Part shown: in pieces, positions 45,068-54,108 of the stretch
Layout of the letters: each line of letters opens with the position of its first letter
How positions within the stretch are numbered: the stretch's first letter is position 1
Source: Arachnia propionica
GTDB taxonomy: Bacteria; Actinomycetota; Actinomycetes; Propionibacteriales; Propionibacteriaceae
Assembly (NCBI RefSeq): GCF_037055325.1
Contig: NZ_CP146373.1
Location: forward strand, 620,001-684,000
Direction of reading: 5' to 3'
DNA length: 64,000 nt
The notes under the pieces: model-generated
Seen by the model: only the letters and a program-made list of their open reading frames with translations
The model's database searches: none
What the model was told of the DNA's origin: nothing
Translations under genes and position numbers: made by a program

Positions 45068-45865
45068 GTGACGATCACGGGAATCGTCCCCCCAGTGGCC
45101 ATGCTCTGGCTGGAGGCTCTGGAGTTGAACACGCACGACCTGTCCTCCTTGGAGGTCATCCAGGTCGGCGGGGCCAAGCTGTCAGAGGAAGTGGCCAGAA
45201 GAATCACCCCCTCCTTCAACTGCCGACTGCAACAGGTTTTCGGCATGGCTGAGGGGTTGGTCAACTACACGCGGTTCAGCGACTCCGACGAATTGGTTGT
45301 CACTACCCAGGGGAGGCCAATCAGTCCGGATGACGAGATCCTGATCGTCGATGACAACGATGTTCCCGTCCCGCCCGGGGAGTCAGGACATCTGTTGACC
45401 CGTGGCCCCTACACGATCCGCGGCTATCTGGCCTCCCCCGAACACAATGCCAAGGCCTTCACCCGGGAGGGGTTCTACCGGACCGGGGACATCGTGCGGA
45501 TGGTTGGGCCCAACCTGCAGGTGACAGGACGTTCCAAGGACCAGATCAATCGGGGCGGGGAGAAGATCGCTCCCGAGGAGGTGGAGAATCTGTTGCTTTC
45601 CCACCCGAGCATTCTTGAGGTCTGCGTCGTGGGGATCCCTGATCAACTTCTGGGAGAGCGGATCAAGGCGCATGTCGTCCTGAAGGAGGGGCACGACGTC
45701 GATGTCCGGGAGCTCAGAAGGCACCTCTTGGACAAGGGCATCGCGTCCTTCAAGATGCCGGACATCTTTCAGTTCAACAACGAACTACCACGTACCGCGA
45801 TCGGCAAGACGGCGAGCATGAAGTTGCGCCAAGAGGAGGTTTCAACGAGCGTGGAACAACGCTGA
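45068..45865 (+). pseudogene. C-terminal half of a catecholate-AMP ligase (DhbE/EntE-like)
   Basis: This 265-codon frame starts inside the adenylation domain (VPPVAMLWLEALEL) and continues through QVFGMAEGLVNYT, GHLLTRGPYTIRGYL, FYRTGDIVRM, TGRSKDQINRGGEKIAPEEVE and PRTAIGKTASMKL, with the A10-type Lys. Full enzymes have about 540 residues and the first half with the P-loop (TSGTTGxPK) is missing. DhbE/EntE activates 2,3-dihydroxybenzoate for siderophore synthesis. The coding half is otherwise clean, so the deletion looks recent. It lies near an iron-boxed MFS gene, consistent with a former siderophore locus. Confidence 0.75.
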
Positions 45866-45875
45866 GGGCGTTGTT
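45855..45875 (+). terminator. Hairpin at the end of the ligase remnant
   Basis: AACAACGC / GCGTTGTT with loop TGAGG overlaps the ligase stop codon. An extra GTG/CAC pair lies outside it. It may terminate the remnant transcript. The 257 bp after it (to 46122) shows no convincing gene. Confidence 0.5.
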
Positions 45876-46122
45876 CACGGGGCTCGGGCGGCTGCTCTTT
45901 TCGGTGTCGGCGTCGCCCTCCTCGCTGTTGCTCACACCGGGGCCGAGGCCTGCGGAGGAGCCGTGTCGAGCCCCCTGGGGATTCCCGCTCAACTGGAGTT
46001 CCAGCACCGAGCGCCAGGGGTCTCGACACGCACGGCGCGCTGACGCGCGTCGTCCGGCTCGACCAGCGGAGAGGAAGGTCGTGAATGACACCTTGAAGAG
46101 AGCGGACGAGCCGACCACATCA

Positions 46123-47363
46123 TCATCCGATTTCGTTCGTGATCTCCTGGGCACGGGCGTGGCGCGCACCCCATGGGAACAACAAGGAGATGGCCACCCC
46201 GAGAAGACACACACCGGCAAAGGTGACGAAGACCGAGCCGGCTCCCCCCTGCAGACCACTCCCTCGCGGGATGTGGGCCAACAGCCAAGAGCCGATCAAC
46301 GGCGCGGTGATGGCACCGAGACGTCCCACCCCCAGGGTGCGCCCCAGACTCGCTGCCCGACTCTGCGCGGGAACAATCTCGGCTACGAGGGCATTGACGA
46401 GGTTCTGTGTCGTCGGGGCAACCATGCCGAGCACAGTGACGAGCACCATCAGCCCTGCCCCCGAGACCAACCCGCTGGGTATGAGGATCAGCATCGCAGC
46501 ACAGATGAGTCCTGCGCAGCCCAAGGTTCTCAGGGATCCGAGTCGCGTCGCCACGAATCCAGTGGACAGGGAGCCGATGACACCACCTGCGTTCAGCACG
46601 AGCGCCAACTGCAGGGCACCTTCAAGGGGTACCCGGAGTTCGGTCATCAGTTGAGGAAGCCAAGTCACAAGGCCGTAGAAGGTGAGGAGGAAGCAGAACG
46701 TGGCCAGGCATCCAACAGCAACGACAAACCGAAAGGGGGAGGGACAAGTCGACCCTGCCTCGGTGTCGCAGCTCCATCACCGTGGGCGGTGACCCGCTCA
46801 GCGAACATTGAGACGAAGGGGAGCAGGAGCACACCAAGCAACGCCCCCACACCGAACAGGCCACGCCACCCCAACGTCCCTGCCCCGAGATAAGTGAACG
46901 AGCTGGCCACGATCCCGCCCAAGGGGATACCTGCCATCACGGCCGAAATGGCAAACGGGCCCGACCGCGAAGTGGCACTCTGCCGCGTCATGGCCATGCA
47001 GGCGGGCATGACGGCACCCAGTCCCCAACCCGCCAGGAGGCGCAGGAAGCCAAGTGCCCAAGGCTGATGGGCCAGTGCGGCTCCGGCCATGGCCAACGAG
47101 AAGCACCCGATCCCGAGCATGAGCATGTTTCTGACCCCGAGACGTCGCACCAGAAGGCCCACGCTGAGGCCTCCCAGCAACATGCCGACGAATACGGCTG
47201 AACCGACCACACCTGCCGCCCCCACGCTGAGCCCCAGCCCTGCATCCTTGAGCATGATCGGGAGGGTGTTGCCATAGATCACAAGGTCGTACCCCTCGAC
47301 GATCATGACGGTTGCAGCCATCGCCACCGCGCCCCAGTCGACTTCTCGACCTTTGGAATCCAT
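46123..47363 (-). pseudogene. MFS transporter (aromatic-acid symporter type) split by a frameshift
   Basis: Two frames of one MFS gene are joined by a shift. The first covers residues 1 to about 210 (MDSKGREVDWGAVAMAATVMIVEGYDLVIYG) and the second continues FRFVVAVGCLATFCFLLTFYGLVTWLPQLM to the end. Adding one base restores a 413-residue protein. The likely slip site is a GGGGG run at 46735-46739. The WDGVAMAATVMIVEGYD-like start resembles the AAHS family, which moves aromatic acids such as benzoate. A near-perfect iron box lies 52 bp upstream, so it was probably a siderophore or dihydroxybenzoate transporter. Confidence 0.75.
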
Positions 47364-47414
47364 GACAAACCCTCCTCGAGAGCACCGAAAAAACAGCAGA
47401 TTGACGATCAGGAT

Positions 47415-47433
47415 TTAGGTTAGCCTAACCTGC
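47415..47433. promoter_or_regulatory. DtxR/IdeR iron box
   Basis: TTAGGTTAGCCTAACCT (47415-47431) is identical to the first 17 positions of the consensus TTAGGTTAGCCTAACCTAA; only the last two bases differ. It lies 52 bp upstream of the MFS start on the minus strand and beyond the end of the aldo/keto reductase gene. Iron-dependent repression of the MFS gene is the direct reading. Confidence 0.85.
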
Positions 47434-47441
47434 CACCTGCT

Positions 47442-48404
47442 TCACTCGCCCGCACTCACCCCGAGTCGGCCGTACCGGTCGCCCTGGGCGCGGATCCGGT
47501 CGAGTTCGACGAGATCCTCCGCGCTGAGCCGGAGCTCCAGCGCCGCGAGGTTCTCCTTGAGGTGGCGGCGGCGTTTGGTACCGGGGATCGGGACGACGTC
47601 GTCGCCTCGGGCGAGCACCCAGGCCAGGGCGACCTGCCCGAGGGTGGCGTCGTGGCGGGCCGCGACCTGCCCGATGATGTCCAGGGTTCGGAGGTTCGCG
47701 GCGAGGTTCTCCTTGCGCCAGCGCGGCAGGATGCGGCGGTAGTCGAGGAGGGAAAGATTGGTCGTCGCCGCGGGCGACCCGGTCAGCATGCCCCGGCCGA
47801 GCGGTGAGTAGGTGACGATCCCGACCCCGAGCTCCCGCGCAACCGGCAGCACGTCGTCCTCGAGGGTGCGGGAGAACAGCGACCACTCCATCTGGACGGC
47901 TGCGACGGGGTGCACGGCGTGGGCGCGACGGAGCTGACTCCCCGTGACCTCGCTGAGCCCGATGGCACGCACCTTGCCCGCATGCACGCCGTCGGCCAGC
48001 GCACCGACGCTGTCCTCGAGGGGCACCTTCGGGTCGACCCGGTGCAGGTAGTACAGGTCGACCCGGTCGGTGCGCAGCCGTTTCAGTGACGCGTCGAGTC
48101 CCTTGCGGATGGACTCGGGGCGGCCGTCGAGCCCGACTGGCAGGCCGCCGAAGCGGGTCCGGATGCCGGACTTCGTGGCGAGGACGATGTCATCGCGGAA
48201 CGGTTCCAGCAGAGGGCCAATGAATGCCTCGTTCCGGCCACCGCCATACATCTGGGCGGTGTCGAACAGGGTGACGCCCGCGTCGACGGCGGCCTGCACC
48301 GTCGCTGCCGCCTCGGCCTTGTCGACGGGCCCGTAGGACATGGTCATGCCCATGCAGCCGAGCCCGATGGGGAAGGTCTCGATGCCTCCGATGATTCGTC
48401 TCAC
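47442..48404 (-). CDS. Aldo/keto reductase
   Basis: This 320-residue NADPH-dependent oxidoreductase of the AKR superfamily keeps the catalytic tetrad Asp-Tyr-Lys-His in LFDTAQMYGGG, VLATKSG and YYLHRVD, and the C-terminal NADP-binding region (VPIPGTKRRRHLKENL). It starts with GTG (then RRIIGGIETFPIGLGCMGM). It is divergent from the TetR gene with palindromic sites between, which suggests the TetR represses it in response to an aldehyde or ketone. Confidence 0.9.
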   Translation of the reverse strand: MRRIIGGIETFPIGLGCMGMTMSYGPVDKAEAAATVQAAVDAGVTLFDTAQMYGGGRNEAFIGPLLEPFRDDIVLATKSGIRTRFGGLPVGLDGRPESIRKGLDASLKRLRTDRVDLYYLHRVDPKVPLEDSVGALADGVHAGKVRAIGLSEVTGSQLRRAHAVHPVAAVQMEWSLFSRTLEDDVLPVARELGVGIVTYSPLGRGMLTGSPAATTNLSLLDYRRILPRWRKENLAANLRTLDIIGQVAARHDATLGQVALAWVLARGDDVVPIPGTKRRRHLKENLAALELRLSAEDLVELDRIRAQGDRYGRLGVSAGE

Positions 48405-48420
48405 TGCGTTATCCTCTCAA

Positions 48421-48460
48421 TGCGAGTAATGACTCGCACCAACATACGAGCTTTTGCTCG
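48421..48460. promoter_or_regulatory. Palindromic TetR operator pair
   Basis: TGCGAGT-AATG-ACTCGCA (48421-48438) is a perfect dyad and CGAGC-TTTT-GCTCG (48447-48460) a second, shorter one, in the divergent promoter region of the aldo/keto reductase and TetR genes. They share the GCTCGCA/ACTCGCA-like half and are likely TetR binding sites. Confidence 0.6.
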
Positions 48461-48478
48461 CATTCACAAGGAGGAGCT

Positions 48479-49075
48479 GTGGCGACCCAACGTTCAGCCC
48501 GCGGCCTGGCCCGGATGGCCGCCATCGTCGAGGCCGCCGTCGTCGTGTTCGCCCGCGACGGAGTGGACCGGGCGACGACGAACGCCATCGCGGCCGAGGC
48601 GGGCATCTCCCCCGGCTCGCTGTACCAGTACTTCACCGACCGCACCGACATCCTGCGGGCCGTCGTCCACGACTACCTCACCCGCCTCAGCGAGGTCTAC
48701 CAAGGGGTGTGGCCCACGATCGGCGCGGCCACTCCGCGTCGGGATCTGATCTCGACCCTCCTCCACCCACTGGCCGAGTTCAAGCGTGCCAACGCCACCT
48801 TCACCCTCATCTACGCACACCCGAATCTGCCGGCGTCGCTGCGCCAGGAGGTCGACGGCGTGAATCAGGCCTTCGCGGCCCGCCTCGTCACCCTCCTGGC
48901 CGAACGCAACCCCGACCTGCCAAGGGACGACCTCGAGCTTGCCGCCCGCCAGGCCAGCGCCGTCTTCCGCGGCAGCCTGCCGCTGCTCGGCACCGTCACG
49001 GGCGACGAGCACCGCGACACGCAGGAACTCTGCACGGTCATCGACGCCTATCTGGCCAGCCGGGGAATCGACTGA
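48479..49075 (+). CDS. TetR-family regulator
   Basis: This 198-residue repressor has the HTH (MAAIVEAAVVVFARDGVDRATTNAIAAEAGISPGSLYQYFTDRTDILRAV) and a TetR_C ligand domain. It starts at GTG after an excellent AAGGAGGAGCT ribosome binding site. It is divergent from the aldo/keto reductase with palindromes between, so it probably regulates both itself and that gene. Confidence 0.9.
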   Translation: MATQRSARGLARMAAIVEAAVVVFARDGVDRATTNAIAAEAGISPGSLYQYFTDRTDILRAVVHDYLTRLSEVYQGVWPTIGAATPRRDLISTLLHPLAEFKRANATFTLIYAHPNLPASLRQEVDGVNQAFAARLVTLLAERNPDLPRDDLELAARQASAVFRGSLPLLGTVTGDEHRDTQELCTVIDAYLASRGID

Positions 49076-49199
49076 GCACTCACCATCCGCTTGGGAGCCC
49101 CGATCGCCCTCGGCCTCAAGCCCCGTGATGCGCCTCGAACCAAGGGCGGCGTGAACCCATCCCGGGTCCACGCCGCCGTCCCCTACAGGAGGGAAGAGG

Positions 49200-50372
49200 T
49201 CATCCGTCGATCGACGGCACGTCGACCCAGCTGCCCGAGGCCGCCGAGGCAGCGATGGCATCCTCGATCAGCGCGATCTGATAACCGTCAGCGAAATTCG
49301 GACTCACCGTGCCGCCCTCCACAATCGCCTTGATGAAGTCGTGCGCCTCGATGATCTTCGTTTCCCCGTACCCGATTCCCAGGGCCGGGATCGGCCACAG
49401 GGCATCGCCGTAGGGGTGCGCCGGTCCGGTGTACACCGTGCGGAAGCCACGCCGATCCGAACCATCGCTGGCGAAGCACACCTGGAGTTCGTCGCGTCGC
49501 TCATAGTTGAAGTGGATGGAGCCCTCCGTCCCATGGATCTCGAGCGTGATGAAGTTGTTCCGGCCATACGCATTGCGAGTGGCCTCCACCGAACCGACGG
49601 CGCCGTCCGCGAACTTCAGCATCGTCATCACCTCATCGTCGACATCCACCTCAGCACGAGGTCCACCGCTGTTCTTGCTCGTCCCGAGAAGATCAGCGCC
49701 TTCGGCCTGGACCGGCCGATCCGCGATCCAGGTGTTCATGATCGCGTTGACGGAGGCAACCTCGCCCACCAGATACCGCGCCATGTCGATCACATGGGTG
49801 GCGATGTCCCCCAAGGCGCCGGAGCCTGCGATGGACTTCTGGAAGCGCCACGAAAGCGGCGAGTCGGGGTCAGCGCTCCAGTCCTGGAGGTAGGTCCCAC
49901 GGAAACTGAGGATTCGGCCAATGGCCCCCTCCTCGATGTACTTCTTGGCCAACGCCACCGCCGGGGTGCGTCGATAGTTGAAGGCCACCATGTGCACGAT
50001 TCCCGCGCCCTTGGCCGCTTCGTACATCGCCTTGGCCTCCTGGGAGGTCCGCGCCAAGGGTTTCTCACAGATGATGTGCTTGCCCGCCTGAGCAGCCGCG
50101 ATGGCCGCCTCCGCGTGCAGATTGTTCGGAGTCGCGATGTCCACGACGTGAACGTCAGGATCCTCGACGATCTCGCGCCAGTCCGCGGTCGAGCGCTCGA
50201 ACCCGAACCGCTTCGCCGCCACGGCTGCCAGATCGGCGTCGGCCTCGGCCACGATCCTGCGTACCGGAATGGCCGGCGCCGGCCAGAAGAACATCGGCAT
50301 CGCGGCGTAGGCGAGCGAATGGGCCTTGCCCATGAACCCGCCGCCGATGAGTCCCACATTGATTTCCTGCAT
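49200..50372 (-). CDS. Gfo/Idh/MocA-family oxidoreductase
   Basis: This 390-residue NAD(P)-dependent sugar dehydrogenase has the Rossmann motif GLIGGGFMGKAHSLAY, the cis-Pro catalytic segment IICEKPLART and the C-terminal alpha/beta domain. Inositol, scyllo-inosose or keto-sugar substrates are typical. The ATG at 50372 was chosen because GAGGAG lies upstream. It follows the epimerase gene on the same strand by about 29 bp, with another truncated epimerase behind it, so the set was a carbohydrate catabolic operon. Confidence 0.88.
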   Translation of the reverse strand: MQEINVGLIGGGFMGKAHSLAYAAMPMFFWPAPAIPVRRIVAEADADLAAVAAKRFGFERSTADWREIVEDPDVHVVDIATPNNLHAEAAIAAAQAGKHIICEKPLARTSQEAKAMYEAAKGAGIVHMVAFNYRRTPAVALAKKYIEEGAIGRILSFRGTYLQDWSADPDSPLSWRFQKSIAGSGALGDIATHVIDMARYLVGEVASVNAIMNTWIADRPVQAEGADLLGTSKNSGGPRAEVDVDDEVMTMLKFADGAVGSVEATRNAYGRNNFITLEIHGTEGSIHFNYERRDELQVCFASDGSDRRGFRTVYTGPAHPYGDALWPIPALGIGYGETKIIEAHDFIKAIVEGGTVSPNFADGYQIALIEDAIAASAASGSWVDVPSIDG

Positions 50373-50401
50373 GTCTGTTGCTCCTCGTCCCGATCGGTGT
50401 G

Positions 50402-51241
50402 TCAGTTGCACGGGATGCCGGCATCCGCCAGCACCTTCTCCAGGTAGTTCCTGCTGATGCGGGCAGCCTCTTGCGGGTCGCCGTCGTACTCGTCCAGCTC
50501 CACCATCAGCCAGCTGTCATAGCCCGCTTCGGCAATGGCCGAGACGATGTCAGGGAGATCCAGCACGCCCTCACCCAGGGGCAGGAAGTTGAAGGGTTCC
50601 GGCTGGAAATCCTTGAGATGCATGTGCTTGACCCGATCGGGGTACCTGCGGATGATCTCGGCCGGATCCCCGCCACCGGCAGCGAGGTGCGCGGTGTCCG
50701 GGCAGAAGGCGATCCGGCTTCGCTTCATGATGATCTCGAGTTCGTCCGGATTCTCGACGATGGTGTCGAGGTGTGGGTGATAGCTGGCCTCGAGGCCGTG
50801 TTCCTCAGCGATCTCGCAGACGGTGTCCAGCGAGCGTCCCAGCCGGTCATAGTCCTCGTCGGTGGTACCAGCGGCACGACGGGCGCCTCCCCCGACCACC
50901 AGCCGCTTCGCCCCGAACGTCGCGGCCAACTGCGCAGCCCGACGCACCCGGTGCAGCTCGTCCGGAAGGATGTCGGCGTAGATGAAGTTGGCGCCCGTGT
51001 ACACGCTGACGAGTTCCAACCCAGAGGCTTGGAGCGCGTCGGTGAGGACGCGCGGCTCCCCTTCGAACTCGGCGACGTTCCCGTCGAACATCTCGATGCC
51101 CCGGTAGCCGACCTCTCCGATCTCCCGGACAGCTCGGAGGGTGTCCCCGTGAGCCAGGTAGAAGAGGTCCTTGACGCTGGTGACCCCGGCGGGATGACCC
51201 ACCACGCCACCCCAGGTGATTGAGCAGTAGCCCAGTTTCAT
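50402..51241 (-). CDS. Sugar phosphate isomerase/epimerase (TIM barrel)
   Basis: This 279-residue xylose-isomerase-like TIM barrel protein starts MKLGYCSITWGGVVGHPAG after a strong AGGAAAGGAAACGAC leader, and keeps metal-ligand strands (MFDGNVAEF, ASYHPHLDTIVE, FCPDTAHLAAGG, HLKDFQ, MVELDEYDGDP). Such enzymes convert inosose or ketose intermediates (IolE/IolI-like). It lies between the Gfo/Idh/MocA gene and an epimerase fragment in the same direction and probably shares their transcript. Confidence 0.88.
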   Translation of the reverse strand: MKLGYCSITWGGVVGHPAGVTSVKDLFYLAHGDTLRAVREIGEVGYRGIEMFDGNVAEFEGEPRVLTDALQASGLELVSVYTGANFIYADILPDELHRVRRAAQLAATFGAKRLVVGGGARRAAGTTDEDYDRLGRSLDTVCEIAEEHGLEASYHPHLDTIVENPDELEIIMKRSRIAFCPDTAHLAAGGGDPAEIIRRYPDRVKHMHLKDFQPEPFNFLPLGEGVLDLPDIVSAIAEAGYDSWLMVELDEYDGDPQEAARISRNYLEKVLADAGIPCN

Positions 51242-51261
51242 GTCGTTTCCTTTCCTGCTGT

Positions 51262-51486
51262 TCAGGCGACCATCAGTGGCCGCAGGGTCCGATGCGCAAT
51301 ACGCAGTCCCGTCTTGATCCTTGGTTCGGTGACCCCCCACACCGGGTCCTCGTGCTCCACGGAGAGCACGCCGTCGTATCCGTGCTCGTAAAGGGCATCC
51401 ACGACACGGTTCCAGTCGACCTCGCCGAGCCCCGGAACTCGATACTGAACCGTCCTGGGTTTGGTTCCGATCCAGTTGAAGGAGAA
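51262..51486 (-). pseudogene. C-terminal fragment of a second sugar phosphate isomerase/epimerase
   Basis: About 74 codons read FSFNWIGTKPRTVQYRVPG, GLGEVDWNRVVDALYEHGYDG and SVEHEDPVWGVTEP, the end of an AP-endonuclease-2-type TIM barrel. The frame is cut at its 5' side by the IS3-family element at 51487. The missing N-terminal part is not seen on the far side of the element, where a second, degenerate transposon begins within about 12 bp. A deletion or an earlier insertion removed it. Confidence 0.75.
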
Positions 51487-51495
51487 TGTCCCGCG

Positions 51496-52422
51496 TCAAG
51501 TAGTTGGCAGGATTTCGGGCTCGGGAAAGTTGGGGGATGTCGGGTCGGCCAGGCCGCGGTGAACCTGTGAGGGCCGGTTCCAGGCGAGTGCTTGGTGTGG
51601 GCGGATGGTGTTGAACTCGGTGCGGTAAGCATCGGCTTCGCGGGCCAGGTCGAGTGCATCATCGATCTGTTCGCGGTAGAGCCGCTCGTACTTCAGGCTC
51701 TGGAAGGCACGTTCGCGGACACCGTTCTGCCCGGGAGTGCGGACCCGGGTCCGGATGTGCCTGAGCTCGGGATGCGCGGTGATGAAGTGCTCGAAGCGGA
51801 ACGAGCGGAAAGGTCCGCCGTTGTCGGTGACCAGGGTGATCGGAACGATCTCACCAGTGGCGGGATCGGTGAGGTGATCGACCAAGCTGATGCCGTTGAG
51901 CATGGTCTCGGCCTCCGCGAGAGCGAGTTCGACACCGGCGATCGCGTCGTGCTGGTTCACCGTCGGGGACCAGTGCCAGCCGAATTCGTACTTGGAGTAG
52001 TAGTCCGCGACCCCGGCGACCCGCCAGGTCCCACCACCGGTGGTCTCGTAGTCGGAGAAGTCGAACTGCCAGACCTGGTTTGGTCCCGTGGGTGGTGCGG
52101 CGAATGCCGCCTTGCGTTGCTTGGCGAGCTCACGGCGCTGTTTCTGGTAGTCAGCGCGAAGCAGCAATCCTTCGTCGGCCATGATCCGCAACACCGTCGA
52201 CGGCGAGACATGATGTCCATCGTGGCGGACCATGGCCCAGATCTTGCGGTGTCCCCAGGCGGGATACTTGCTGGCCATCGCGACCACCGCCGCCCGGTGC
52301 TGGTCGCGTGCTGGAGCCGGCCAAGGACTTTTGACTGGTTTCCCGGAGCGGGCCCTGGCTTGCCAGCGTCGCCAGGTCCGTTCGGGAATGTCGAGTAGCT
52401 GGCAGAACCTCGTGGTCGACAT
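51496..52422 (-). CDS. IS3-family transposase OrfB (DDE integrase core)
   Basis: This 308-residue protein has an HTH-like start (FCQLLDIPERTWRRW), an HTH_21-like segment (WGHRKIWAMVRHDGHHVSPSTVLRIM) and the rve core. The acidic triad is seen in FDFSDYETTG, LVTDNGGPF and the Glu of QSLKYERLY. It is in the -1 frame relative to orfA, so the active OrfAB is probably made by programmed frameshifting near the end of orfA (CCTTCGAAAACC region). No lesion is seen. Confidence 0.9.
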   Translation of the reverse strand: MSTTRFCQLLDIPERTWRRWQARARSGKPVKSPWPAPARDQHRAAVVAMASKYPAWGHRKIWAMVRHDGHHVSPSTVLRIMADEGLLLRADYQKQRRELAKQRKAAFAAPPTGPNQVWQFDFSDYETTGGGTWRVAGVADYYSKYEFGWHWSPTVNQHDAIAGVELALAEAETMLNGISLVDHLTDPATGEIVPITLVTDNGGPFRSFRFEHFITAHPELRHIRTRVRTPGQNGVRERAFQSLKYERLYREQIDDALDLAREADAYRTEFNTIRPHQALAWNRPSQVHRGLADPTSPNFPEPEILPTT

Positions 52423-52439
52423 TCCCTGCTCGATCCGGA

Positions 52440-52757
52440 TTACCTCGAGGTTTTCGAAGGGCCCAGCCGACCCTCAGCGCTCTTCTTCCAGACCCTCAAC
52501 TCTACCGCAGCCTCACCCAGCGCCAGGGTGAGGTCTTCAACCCGGGCCTCAAGTTGGGCCTCTCGCGTCGAAGGACCGGACTTGCCGGCCGCCAGGGCGG
52601 TCTTGCCCGCTTCGAGGAACTCTGCCTTCCAGCGGCTGATCGACTGCTCGGAAACCTTCTCCTTCCGGGCTGCCTCAGCGACCGACACCTCGCCGGACAG
52701 CACGCTCAACACGATCCGGGTCTTGGTCTCCGGACTGAACACCGGTGGTCGTCCCAT
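52440..52757 (-). CDS. IS3-family transposase OrfA (HTH)
   Basis: This 105-residue protein starts MGRPPVFSPETKTRIVLSVL, with a homeodomain-like HTH (GEVSVAEAARKEKVSEQSISRWKAEF) and a leucine-rich helix (ARVEDLTLALGEAAVELRVWKK) for dimerisation. It binds the terminal repeats of the element. It ends 18 bp before the orfB ATG, in a frame one base apart. Confidence 0.88.
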   Translation of the reverse strand: MGRPPVFSPETKTRIVLSVLSGEVSVAEAARKEKVSEQSISRWKAEFLEAGKTALAAGKSGPSTREAQLEARVEDLTLALGEAAVELRVWKKSAEGRLGPSKTSR

Positions 52758-52841
52758 GGTCGGGTCCTCCTCCTCTCAGACGCCGATCATGCCCTCATAA
52801 CCGGCCTGCCAGAAAGCTTGACGCGGGACAAGAATTGGAAC

Positions 52842-53157
52842 ATGCCTAAGAAGTAACAGTCCAGAGTTGCGTGAGTGCGCGGTCCGATTGGTTCTAGAAC
52901 GTCAAGCGGTCGAGGGAGGTCCGCGTTCGCGTTCGATCCGGGTCATCGCCCCGCAGGTCGGCGTTGGCGAGGAGACCTTGCGGTTGTAGTGCAACCGATA
53001 CGGCCCCGAGGCAGAACCAAGGCCTGTGGCCGAGTCCTTGGAGGAACAGAACAAGCGCCTCAAGCGCGAGCTTGCCGAAGCCCGCCGCGCCAATGAGATC
53101 CTCAAGGCTGCGTCGGCTATTTTCGCCAGACAACTCGACCGCCCCACGACGAGATGA
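52842..53157 (+). pseudogene. Degenerate IS3-family orfA
   Basis: Read from the ATG, the frame gives MPKK and a stop. Removing one A in the TAACAGT at 52854 gives YSPELRECAVRLVLERQAVE and onward, a full OrfA of about 104 residues with the signature KRELAEARRANEILKAASAIF. A second lesion, TAG at 52987-52989, replaces the Trp of TLRLW. The stop overlaps the orfB ATG. Confidence 0.75.
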
Positions 53158-54068
53158 TCCGGTTCATCGACGAACACCGTGACCGTTTCGGGATCGAGGC
53201 CATCTGCCGTACTCTGCGTGCGACCACGTGTGGGTTCATCACCTCCCGCGCCTATCGGGCCACCAAGACCCGCCCCGCCTCGGTGCGGGCCCTACGAGAC
53301 GAGGTCCTGCTACCTGAGATCAAACGGATCCACCAGGAGAACTACAGCGTCTACAGGGTACGGAAGATGCACCACGCGATGCTGCGTTCCGGCTGGCAGA
53401 TCGGTCGTGACCAGCTCGCCCGCCTGATGAGGATCGCCGGCCTCCAGGGCGTACGCCGCGACCGGAAACCACGTACCACACACCCTGCCGAACACCCCGA
53501 TACCCGCCTCGATCTCGTCGAACGCCAGTTCACCGCCGAACGCCCGAACCAGCTGTGGGTTGCCGACATCACCTACGTGCGTGTCCTGACGGGATTGTGT
53601 TACGTCGCGTTCATCACCGACGTCTGCACCCGCCACATCGTGGGCTGGGCCGTCTCGGCAAGCCTGCACACCACAGGACTACCACTGCTGGCTCTCGAGC
53701 ACGCCCTGCTGAGCACAAGCACCAGCCGCGGCCATGAAGGCCTGATCCACCACAGCAACAAAAGCTCCCAGTACGTCAGCCTGGCATACTCGGAGGCACT
53801 CACCACCGCAGGAGTAACAGCCTCCGTGGGCACCGTGGGCGACTCCTACGACAACGCCCTAGCCGAAACCGTCAACGGGCTCTACAAGACCGAACTCATC
53901 CATTCCAAACACCTGTAGGAGCCCATCGAGGCCGTCGAACTGGCCACAATGGAGTGGGTCCACTGCTGGAACACAGCCCGCCTGCACGAAGCCCTGGACT
54001 ACCACACCCCCACGGAAGTCGAAGTCGCCTACACTCACCACCAGGACCCAACACCCGTTGCACCCTAA
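53154..54068 (+). pseudogene. Degenerate IS3-family orfB transposase
   Basis: The frame encodes an HTH_21 segment, WVADITYVRVL (first Asp) and GDSYDNALAETVNGLYKTEL (Glu). A TAG at 53916-53918 interrupts it exactly where relatives have a Trp before the VELATMEWV helix, and the remainder continues in frame to a TAA at 54066. In addition the second catalytic Asp is changed to Asn (IHHSNKSSQYVS, codon AAC at 53757, for the usual HHSD). It is therefore catalytically dead. Confidence 0.8.
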
Positions 54069-54108
54069 CCCCAGAAAAACTCAGGACGCTTCAATCCTCG
54101 AACTCGGA

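Larger units (their letters stand above)
51487..52830 (-). mobile_element. IS3-family insertion sequence, apparently intact
   Basis: The 1344-bp element has terminal inverted repeats beginning TGTCCCGCGTCAAG (51487-51500, and its complement at 52817-52830), with TGGCAGG shared a few bases further in. AGAA flanks both ends (51483-51486 and 52831-52834), fitting a 3-4 bp target duplication. It carries orfA and orfB in the -1 frame arrangement typical of IS3. It separates an epimerase fragment from the remains of an older IS3-family copy. Confidence 0.88.
52831..54093 (+). mobile_element. Second IS3-family copy, degenerate
   Basis: A different IS3-family transposon lies in the opposite direction, with orfA and orfB both damaged. 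The right end reads AAAAACTCAGGACGCTTCA (ending near 54093). The matching left terminal repeat is not found, so the left end is missing or altered where the first element sits. At least four lesions are visible: a 1-nt insertion, two amber codons and a replaced catalytic Asp. Confidence 0.75.

Noticed and set aside
35517-53918. In-frame TAG codons in ArsR and two transposase frames as evidence of amber recoding
   Set aside because: lepA and the PfkB kinase gene end in TAG, so amber works as a stop. The affected frames sit in decaying or mobile sequence, and simple nonsense mutation is sufficient.
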